Source: Streptomyces humidus
GTDB taxonomy: Bacteria; Actinomycetota; Actinomycetes; Streptomycetales; Streptomycetaceae
Direction: 5' to 3'
Assembly: GCF_014649655.1 (NCBI RefSeq)
Contig: NZ_BMTL01000012.1
Span: 124,001-188,000, forward strand
DNA: 64,000 nt
Below are positions 39,106 through 45,925 of the stretch, piece by piece. The position numbers and the translations under genes were made by a program. Each line of letters opens with the position of its first letter. Position 1 is the stretch's first letter. The notes beneath the pieces are model-generated. The model ran no database searches. It had not been told where the DNA came from and saw only the letters and a program-made list of their open reading frames with translations.

Positions 39106-40227
39106 GTGGGTGCGACTGCCGGGCCCGTCTGGGGCCGCGCCGAACAACAGGACTTCCGCAGCCGGGTGCGCGGCACGCTGCTCGGCGCGGCCGTCGGGGA
39201 CGCGCTCGGCGCCCCCGTCGACGGGCTGGACGCCGAGGAGATCCGGCGGGGACACGGGCCCGAGGGCGTGGTCGACCTGGCCCCCGCCTACGGGCGGCGC
39301 GGCGCGGTCAGCCACCTCACCCAGCTGACCCTCTTCACGATGGACGGCCTCATCCGCGCCCAGGTCCGCCGGGACACCGGCGCCTGGCATCCGCCGACCG
39401 ACCTGCACCGCGCGTATCTGCGCTGGGCCGCCACCCAGCGCGACTGGGGCCCCGACCTGCGCCGCAAGGACAACGGCTGGCTGGCCCGCGAGGAGTGGCT
39501 CTACGTCCGCCGCGACCCGACCCGGACCCTGCTGCTCGGGCTGGGCGACGAGGTGATGGGCACGCTCGACTCGCCGAAGAGCCCGGCCGCGGCCGGGCCG
39601 GAGGTCGTGCCGCGTTCGGTGCCGTTCGGGCTGCTCGTCGGCTGGGAACCGCAGCTCGTCGCGCAACTGGCCGTCGAGTGCGCGGCCCAGACCCACGGTC
39701 ACCCCACGGCGTGTCTGTCGGCGGGCGCGTACGCGGTCACCGTGCACGCGCTGGCCCGCGGCGAGAGCCTGGACGGCGCGGTGCGGCACGCGCTGGCCCT
39801 GCTGTCCGCGCGGCCGGGGCACGAGCCGGTGTCGGAGGCGCTGCGGCACGCGCTGGGCGCGGTGCGGCAGGGGCTGCCCGGCCCGGCGAGGGTGGAGAAG
39901 CTGGCCGGGCCGGGGACCGCGGAGGCGGTGCTGTCCGGCGCCGTCTACTGCGCGCTCGTCGCGCAGGACGTCCGGCACGGGCTGCGGCTCGCGGTGAACC
40001 ACGGCGCTCCCTCGGCGTCGACCGCGGCCGTGGCCGGCGGCCTCCTGGGCGCGCTGCACGGCGAGACGGCCCTCCCGCCGGCCTGGCTGGCCGAGCTGGA
40101 GGGCCGTCCCACGATGCTGGAGCTGGCCGACGACTTCGCCATGGAGATGACCCAGGGACCGGCACTCCACAACGCCGCCGGGGCGTCTCCCGGCTGGCTG
40201 ACCCGTTACCCCCGCGAGGCCTTCTGA
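39106..40227 (+). CDS. ADP-ribosylglycohydrolase-fold protein without metal-binding Asp residues
   Basis: A 373-residue all-helical DraG/ARH-family protein from GTG 39106, 5 nt after GGGAGG. The fold is clear: GTLLGAAVGDALGAPVDGL, TLFTMDGLIRAQVRRDTGAW and, near the end, LLGALHGETALPPAWLAELE. In active relatives the di-metal site comes from a TDDTQ motif and a late SGDSDSTGA-like motif. Here the first reads SHLTQ and the second GAPSASTAA, so the usual Asp ligands are missing, and the middle CGxVMR-type segment is also changed (EVVPRS). It is probably a pseudoenzyme that binds but does not hydrolyse. Confidence 0.88.
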   Translation: MGATAGPVWGRAEQQDFRSRVRGTLLGAAVGDALGAPVDGLDAEEIRRGHGPEGVVDLAPAYGRRGAVSHLTQLTLFTMDGLIRAQVRRDTGAWHPPTDLHRAYLRWAATQRDWGPDLRRKDNGWLAREEWLYVRRDPTRTLLLGLGDEVMGTLDSPKSPAAAGPEVVPRSVPFGLLVGWEPQLVAQLAVECAAQTHGHPTACLSAGAYAVTVHALARGESLDGAVRHALALLSARPGHEPVSEALRHALGAVRQGLPGPARVEKLAGPGTAEAVLSGAVYCALVAQDVRHGLRLAVNHGAPSASTAAVAGGLLGALHGETALPPAWLAELEGRPTMLELADDFAMEMTQGPALHNAAGASPGWLTRYPREAF

Positions 40228-40239
40228 CCCAGGGCCGGG

Positions 40240-40265
40240 GCCGCCCGCCGTCCCCGACGGGCGGC
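40240..40265. terminator. Bidirectional hairpin terminator
   Basis: GCCGCCCG (40240-40247) pairs with CGGGCGGC (40258-40265), 10-nt loop. It occupies the 40-bp gap between the convergent ADP-ribosylglycohydrolase-like and symporter genes. Confidence 0.65.
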
Positions 40266-40267
40266 GG

Positions 40268-41830
40268 TCACTCCTTCGCCGCCGTGGAGACCTCGTCCCG
40301 CCGGCCCGGGAGGGGCGCCGCGGCCGAGGAGCCGCCGTCCGTGTTGACGGTCTCGATGACCGCGAGCCGTTCCGGGGTGTCCTCGGGCTTGAGGAAGCCG
40401 ATCAGGATGTAGAGGACCAGCGACACGGCGAGCGGGATCGACACCTGGTACTGCAACGGCACCCCGCCGTCGACGTTCCAGTTGATCGGGTAGTTGACCA
40501 GCCAGAAGGCCAGCAGGCCCATCGCCCAGCTGGTCAGCGCCGCCGTCGGGCCGGAGCGGCGGAACGGGCGGAGCAGGCCCAGCATCATCGGGATCGCCAT
40601 CGGCCCCATCAGACCGGCCACCCACTTGATGACGACGGTGATGATGTCCTTGAAGGCGGGGGAGTTGACCTGGGTGGCCGCGGCCATCGACAGCCCGAGG
40701 AAGACTACGGTCGTCACGCGTGCCGCGATCAGCCCCGACCGCTGGTTCCACTCGCGCGCCCTGGCCCAGATGACCGGCGCGCAGTCCCGGGTGAAGACGG
40801 CGGCGATGGCGTTGGCGTCGGAGGAGCACATCGCCATCGTGTGGGAGAAGAACCCGACGATGACGAGCCCCAACAGGCCGTGCGGGAGCAGCTGTTCGGT
40901 CATCAGGGCGTAGGAGTCGGAGCCGTCGGGCTTGTTCGACGTCACGAGCAGCGGTGACATCCACATCGGGTAGAACAGCACCAGCGGCCAGACCAGCCAC
41001 AGCACCGCCGACAGCCGCGCCGACCTCTCGGCCTCCTTGGGGCCGGCCGTGGCCATGTACCGCTGGGCCTGGTTGAGCATCCCGCCGTTGTACTCGAAGA
41101 GCTTGATGAAGAGGAACGCGAGCAGGAACACGGTGCCGTACTGGGCGACCAGCGGCTTGTCGTGGCCCTGGAGCGCGGGCTGGTCCCAGGCCTCGGTCAC
41201 TCCGATGCCCTTGTCGTTCAGCTTCAGCACGACGGCGACCAGCATGGCCACTCCGGCCAGCAACTGGATGACGAACTGGCCGAGTTCGGTCAGCGCGTCC
41301 GCCCACAGGCCGCCGATCGTGCAGTAGACCGCGGTGATCGCGCCGGTGATGAGGATCCCCTGGTTGAGGGAGAGCCCGGTGAACACGGACAACAGGGTCG
41401 CGATGGCGGCCCACTTGGCCCCCACGTCGACGATCTTCAGCAGCATCCCGGACCAGGCGAGGGCCTGCTGGGTTTTGAGGTCGTAGCGGTTCTTCAGGTA
41501 CTCCAGCGGGGAGGCCACCCCCAGCCGGGACCGCAGCCGGTTGATGCGCGGCGCGAACAGCTTCGAGCCGACCGCGATGCCGAGGGCGATGGGGAAGGAC
41601 CAGGTGACGAACGAGGTGACGCCGTAGGTGTAGGCGATGCCCGCGTACCCGGTGAACATCACCGCGCTGTAGCCCGACATGTGGTGCGAGATGCCGGACA
41701 GCCACCAGGGCATCCTGCCGCCGGCGGTGAAGAAGTCGCTCACGTCGTCGACGCGCTTGTGCGACCAGACGCCGATGGCGATCATCACGCCGAAATAACC
41801 GATGAGCACGGCCCAGTCGAGACCGTTCAT
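40268..41830 (-). CDS. Sodium:solute symporter (SSS family)
   Basis: A 520-residue transporter with about 13 TM helices. LIGYFGVMIAIGVWSHKR starts TM1, and the FFTAGGRMPWWLSGISHH segment is the SSS signature before TM2. Na+-binding-type SDANAIAAVF appears near the middle, and the end is a cytoplasmic tail. ATG 41830 is favoured over 41875 because GGGAGG lies 6 nt upstream. It would import a small carboxylate, sugar or amino acid with Na+; the substrate is unknown. Confidence 0.92.
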   Translation of the reverse strand: MNGLDWAVLIGYFGVMIAIGVWSHKRVDDVSDFFTAGGRMPWWLSGISHHMSGYSAVMFTGYAGIAYTYGVTSFVTWSFPIALGIAVGSKLFAPRINRLRSRLGVASPLEYLKNRYDLKTQQALAWSGMLLKIVDVGAKWAAIATLLSVFTGLSLNQGILITGAITAVYCTIGGLWADALTELGQFVIQLLAGVAMLVAVVLKLNDKGIGVTEAWDQPALQGHDKPLVAQYGTVFLLAFLFIKLFEYNGGMLNQAQRYMATAGPKEAERSARLSAVLWLVWPLVLFYPMWMSPLLVTSNKPDGSDSYALMTEQLLPHGLLGLVIVGFFSHTMAMCSSDANAIAAVFTRDCAPVIWARAREWNQRSGLIAARVTTVVFLGLSMAAATQVNSPAFKDIITVVIKWVAGLMGPMAIPMMLGLLRPFRRSGPTAALTSWAMGLLAFWLVNYPINWNVDGGVPLQYQVSIPLAVSLVLYILIGFLKPEDTPERLAVIETVNTDGGSSAAAPLPGRRDEVSTAAKE

Positions 41831-41968
41831 GTGCGCCCTCCCGTGGTTCAGCCCGGCGTTCGGCTCGGCGCTCATCGTGGGCGCTGTCGCGTGAACACGA
41901 CAAGTAACCGTCGGGTCAAAGGGAGGTAAAAGAATTCTGTATGGTGTCCTGCGTTCATCTATGTGAAC

Positions 41969-42754
41969 TCAGCGCATCAGCTCCCCGGCGTTGACCAGCA
42001 ACGACTGTCCGGTGATCGCCCGCGCCCGGTCCGAGGCCAGGAACACCGCGGCGTCCGCCACATCCCCGTCCGTGGCCAGTTCGGGCAGTGCCATCCGCTC
42101 CGCGAGCCGCCCGAGCACCTCCTCCTCCGGCACCCCCTCGGTGTGCGCGGTGAACTGCACGTACGCCTGCACCGGCGGCCCCCACATCCAGCCCGGCAGC
42201 ACGGTGTTGACCCGGATCCGGTACGGCCCCAGCTCGCGTGCGAGGGAGTACATGGCGCTGGTCAGCGCCCCCTTGGAGGCCGCGTACGCCGCCTGCCGCA
42301 CCTGCGAGGGGGCCGCCACGGCGGACTGCGTCCCGATGAACACGACCGACCCGCCGCCCGCCTTCAGCGCCGGCAGGCACGCCCGGGTCATCCGCAGGCT
42401 GCCCAGCAGGTTCACGTCGATCACCGACTGCCAGGTGGCGAAGTCCGCGTCCTCGATCCCGCCGAAGTACGAGTCCCAGGCCGCCACGTGCACCACCGCG
42501 TCGATCCCCCCGAACCGCTCCCGCGCCAGCTCGGCCAGCGCCTCGCACCGGGCCTCGTCGGTGACGTCGGTGGCCCGGTACGCCGTGCGCGTCCCCGTGG
42601 GATCGATCTCGGCCGCGCTCTTCGCGAGGTGCGCCTCGGTCCGCGCCCCGAGCACGGCGTTCCCGCCGTCCCGCACGACCGCGGCGGCGACCTGGTGACC
42701 GAGTCCGGCGCCCACCCCCGAGACGACGACGGTCCTGCCGTTGAGCAGTGACAT
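41969..42754 (-). CDS. Short-chain dehydrogenase/reductase
   Basis: A 261-residue SDR: coenzyme motif VSGVGAGLGHQV, VHVAAWDS in place of NNAG, catalytic Ser in FIGTQSAVA, YAASKGALTSAMYSLA as YxxxK, and ITGQSLLVNAGEL at the end. Expected to be an NAD(P) alcohol dehydrogenase. It shares a 77-bp divergent region holding a perfect CTGACGnnnCGTCAG palindrome with the gene at 42832, which ties it to the same regulon as the thiolase and SDR loci. Confidence 0.92.
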   Translation of the reverse strand: MSLLNGRTVVVSGVGAGLGHQVAAAVVRDGGNAVLGARTEAHLAKSAAEIDPTGTRTAYRATDVTDEARCEALAELARERFGGIDAVVHVAAWDSYFGGIEDADFATWQSVIDVNLLGSLRMTRACLPALKAGGGSVVFIGTQSAVAAPSQVRQAAYAASKGALTSAMYSLARELGPYRIRVNTVLPGWMWGPPVQAYVQFTAHTEGVPEEEVLGRLAERMALPELATDGDVADAAVFLASDRARAITGQSLLVNAGELMR

Positions 42755-42782
42755 CGGGACCTCCCTGACCCTGGCGCATTGT

Positions 42783-42797
42783 CTGACGGAGCGTCAG
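42783..42797. promoter_or_regulatory. CTGACGnnnCGTCAG operator, divergent SDR/orphan promoter
   Basis: Perfect palindrome CTGACGGAGCGTCAG between the divergent starts at 42754 and 42832, 29 and 35 bp from them. One site could control both genes. Confidence 0.78.
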
Positions 42798-42831
42798 AGT
42801 ATGGGCCAGCCGCCGAGGAAGGGGAAGACGC

Positions 42832-43671
42832 GTGAGTGACGAGACCCGCAGCGAGACGTACGCCGAACTGGCCTCCGTGGGCCCCTACGGGGTGCGCCCC
42901 GGCCACGCCCTGATCACCATGGTCGAACCGCACCCCGGCCACGAGTACGCCTACAACCGCTGGTACGAGGACGACCACTACTACGCCGGCGCGATGGCCA
43001 TGCCCTGGATGTACGCGGGCCGCCGCTGGGTCGCCACCCGCGACCTGCAACTCCTGCGCCGCCCCGAGAAGTCGGCGATCGCCCAGCCCGTCACCGCGGG
43101 CTGCTACCTCTCCACCTACTGGATCACCGACGGGCGCTACGACGACCACATGAGGTGGACGGTCGCCATCAACAAGCGCCTCAACCGCGACGCCCGCGTC
43201 TACCAGGACCGCACCCACGTCTTCACGGCGTTCCAGGACCACGAGACGACGGTCTACCGCGACGGCGCGGCGGGCCCGCGCGACTTCCACGCCCTGGACC
43301 ACCCCTACGCCGGTCTCGTGCTCGAGGTGATCGACGCCGACTCGGCGCAGCAGCGCGCCGAACTCCTGGAGTGGCTGCGCGCCCGCCACCTCCCCAAGCA
43401 GGCGGCCGGCTCCCCGACGGCCATGGTCACCGTCTTCCGCCCCACCCCGCTGCCCGGCGACCGCATGACCTACGTCAGGCAGGTCGAGGGCGTCGACACC
43501 CGGCTGACCCTGCTGTGGTTCCTGGAGGCGGACCCCAGGGACTGCTGGGAGGGGCACTTCACCGGCCTGGAGGAGACGGTGGCCGAGTCGGGCCTGGGCC
43601 GGGTGGAGCTGGTCGCGCCGTTCATCCCCACGGTGCCGGGCACCGACCGGTACGTGGACCGGCTCCGCTGA
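42832..43671 (+). CDS. Uncharacterised protein, probably dimeric alpha/beta-barrel
   Basis: A 279-residue soluble protein. ALITMVEPHPGHEYAYNRWY with EDDHYYAGAMAMPWMYAGRR, and a second module LVLEVIDADSAQQRAELLEW then LPKQAAGSPTAMVTVFR, look like two ferredoxin-like (EthD/ABM-type) repeats. Such folds occur in small-molecule monooxygenases and lactone/ketone-binding proteins. I cannot name the family with confidence. The operator in its promoter puts it with the catabolic genes; proteins with this fold often bind hydrophobic ring compounds. Confidence 0.68.
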   Translation: MSDETRSETYAELASVGPYGVRPGHALITMVEPHPGHEYAYNRWYEDDHYYAGAMAMPWMYAGRRWVATRDLQLLRRPEKSAIAQPVTAGCYLSTYWITDGRYDDHMRWTVAINKRLNRDARVYQDRTHVFTAFQDHETTVYRDGAAGPRDFHALDHPYAGLVLEVIDADSAQQRAELLEWLRARHLPKQAAGSPTAMVTVFRPTPLPGDRMTYVRQVEGVDTRLTLLWFLEADPRDCWEGHFTGLEETVAESGLGRVELVAPFIPTVPGTDRYVDRLR

Positions 43672-43734
43672 CCGGGGCGGCCGGGGTCAGCAGTGCGGCC
43701 GGGGAGGCCGGGGAGGCCGGGGTGAGCGGGGCGG

Positions 43735-45756
43735 TCAGAGCCGGTCCTTCAGCTCGTCCGGGCAGGGCGTCCCCCGCGGCAGCTGGTAGGGGGCCGCCAG
43801 CCGGTAGGTCCCCGCCTTCGGCGCGAGCAGCACCGTCCACTTGTCGCCCTCGGTGTCCTCCTGCGTCTCGAACAGGCACCCGTTGACGTTGTCGTACGTC
43901 TTCGGTTCCCCCTCCGTCCGGTCCTTGGACTCCGGCGTCTCCTGCGGCGGCTTCAGGCTCTTGCCCTGCGCGTCGACCACGCTCAGCCACGGCGAGTACG
44001 GGATGCGGATCAGGATCCGCCCCGCCTTCTTCACGTCGATCGTCATCTCGCCCTGCTCGGCGCGCTGCACCACCGCGTTCGGCTCGGCCAGCGGGGCGGG
44101 ATCCACGACCCGGAACAGCTGCCAGTTGGCGTCGCCCCAGATCTGCTCGAGATACGGCAGCCCCCGCTGCACCAGCTCCCGCTCCCGTTCGCCCCCGTCG
44201 CCGTCCAGCGCCTCCTTGGGGACGACGACGTAGTGCACCGCCCACCGCTGGAGCCAGTCGTGGTAGTTCGCGGAGTTGAGGGTGTCGTCGTAGAAGAGCG
44301 GGTTGCGCTCCATGTCGGCCTGGCGGTTCCAGCCGCGGGCGAGGTTGACGTACGGCGCGAGCGCGGAGGCCTCGCGGTGCGAGCGGGCCGGGACCACCTC
44401 CACCCGTCCCCTCTCCGCGCCGACCCCTTGCAGCTCGTTGACGAGCGGGGCCAGCTCACGCGCCCAGGAGGCCGCCGGGGTCGTGCGGACCACGTCGTCG
44501 ACCGACTTGAACCCGATCCAGCCCACGAACACCAGGGACGACAGGACGATCGCGTACCACTTGCGGCTGCGCGGCACGGCGAACGGCAGCGCGGCCATCA
44601 GCACCACACCGGTGAACAGCATCGCCAGACGCGTGATGTTGGACCCGATCTGCGAGCTGATCAGCCACACCAGCAGCACCCCGAGCCCGTACACCGCCGC
44701 CGTGATCCGCACGGTGCGCCAGTCGGGCGGGACGACCGCGAAGACCGCCACCGCGCACAGCAGCGGCAGACAGGCCGAGCCGAAGGACATCGGCTGGGTG
44801 CCCGAGAACGGGAACAGCCAGGCGGACAGGGCGACGACCGCCGTGGGCGCGAGGCCGAGCGCCCACGCGCCCGGCCGTCGCTTCTGCAGGAACATCGCCA
44901 CGGCGACCATGCCCACGAAGAGCCCGGCCACCGGCGAGCCCATGGTGGCCAGCGCGGCCAGCGGCGCGGCGCACAGCGCCTTCGCCCACCGTTTGTAGCG
45001 CCAGCGGTGCGGCCAGCAGAACACGACGGCGACCGCGGCCAGCGCGAACATGTTGCCGAGCCCGAACGTGACCCGCCCGGAGGCGGCGTTGCACAGCAGG
45101 GCGAAGATCCCCGCCAGCGCCGGCCACAGCGGCTTCTTCACCGGCCGGCAGCGCAGCAGGATGAGGGTGAGCAGGCCTGCCGAGAGCGTCCCGGCGATCA
45201 TCATCGTCGTCCGGACGCCGAGCACGGACATCAGGTACGGCGACACCATGCTGTACGACACCGGGTGCATGCCGCCGTACCAGGCGAGGTTGTACGCGGA
45301 GTCGGGATGCCGGCCCACGAACTCGGCCCACGCGTCCTGCGCCGCGAGGTCGCCGCCGCTGTTCGCGAACGTGAAGAACCAGACGAGGTGCAGAACGCCG
45401 GACAGCGCCGTCATCGACAGCACCGGGTGGCGGCCCAGCGGGCCGCCCAGCCGGTCGAGGGCGGATCTCAGGCGGGACGTCCCGCGCGGCGGGTCCGTAC
45501 GGCCGGCGGCCGCGCGGCCCCCGGCCCGGTCGTCGCGGCCGTCGTCCTCGCGGTCCCGGGCGGGCCCCTGCTCGACGTCTACCACGCGGTCCGCCGCGGG
45601 GCCGTCGGCCGCCGGGTCCGCCGCCGGGGCGGCCGCCGCGGCTGTCGCCGGGTCACGGTCGTGCTCGCCCGACTGGGGTGCGGGCAGCCTTGGCCGCGAG
45701 CCGACGTCCGGTCCCGGACCTGTCTCGTCGGCGCGTGTCGGCTCCGCAGTGGCCAC
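43735..45756 (-). CDS. Large polytopic membrane protein, unknown (glycosyltransferase-like topology)
   Basis: A 673-residue protein from GTG 45756 (GGGAG 9 nt upstream). A disordered acidic N-terminus (about 1-110) is followed by about 11 TM helices (110-410) and a C-terminal extracytoplasmic domain of about 260 residues (NLARGWNRQADMERNPLFYD; WQLFRVVDP). The first loop, with HPDSAYNLAWYGGMHPVSYS, sits where GT-C enzymes carry catalytic acids, but no DxD/E motif is clear. In Streptomyces such proteins are often just called integral membrane. The adjacent D,D-carboxypeptidase points to the envelope. Confidence 0.6.
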   Translation of the reverse strand: MATAEPTRADETGPGPDVGSRPRLPAPQSGEHDRDPATAAAAAPAADPAADGPAADRVVDVEQGPARDREDDGRDDRAGGRAAAGRTDPPRGTSRLRSALDRLGGPLGRHPVLSMTALSGVLHLVWFFTFANSGGDLAAQDAWAEFVGRHPDSAYNLAWYGGMHPVSYSMVSPYLMSVLGVRTTMMIAGTLSAGLLTLILLRCRPVKKPLWPALAGIFALLCNAASGRVTFGLGNMFALAAVAVVFCWPHRWRYKRWAKALCAAPLAALATMGSPVAGLFVGMVAVAMFLQKRRPGAWALGLAPTAVVALSAWLFPFSGTQPMSFGSACLPLLCAVAVFAVVPPDWRTVRITAAVYGLGVLLVWLISSQIGSNITRLAMLFTGVVLMAALPFAVPRSRKWYAIVLSSLVFVGWIGFKSVDDVVRTTPAASWARELAPLVNELQGVGAERGRVEVVPARSHREASALAPYVNLARGWNRQADMERNPLFYDDTLNSANYHDWLQRWAVHYVVVPKEALDGDGGERERELVQRGLPYLEQIWGDANWQLFRVVDPAPLAEPNAVVQRAEQGEMTIDVKKAGRILIRIPYSPWLSVVDAQGKSLKPPQETPESKDRTEGEPKTYDNVNGCLFETQEDTEGDKWTVLLAPKAGTYRLAAPYQLPRGTPCPDELKDRL

Positions 45757-45866
45757 CTGAAGGCACTCCCCGTGTCCCGTCTTCTGTTCTCGGTCGCGTC
45801 CTGTTCGCGTCCGCTTCACGGCTGTGCCCTTGCGGCCCGCGACTGTCCCGTTTCGCGACGCTAGCA

Positions 45867-45900
45867 CGCACCCCGCCGGGCGGCTGCCCGACGGGGTGCG
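45867..45900 (-). terminator. Hairpin terminator after the carboxypeptidase gene
   Basis: CGCACCCCG-c-CGGGC (45867-45881) and GCCCG-a-CGGGGTGCG (45886-45900): 14 paired bases with one mismatch, 4-nt loop. It lies 26 bp past the stop of the reverse-strand carboxypeptidase gene and upstream of the membrane-protein gene. Confidence 0.72.
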
Positions 45901-45925
45901 GAGAGGTACGGACGCGACGGCGGCG

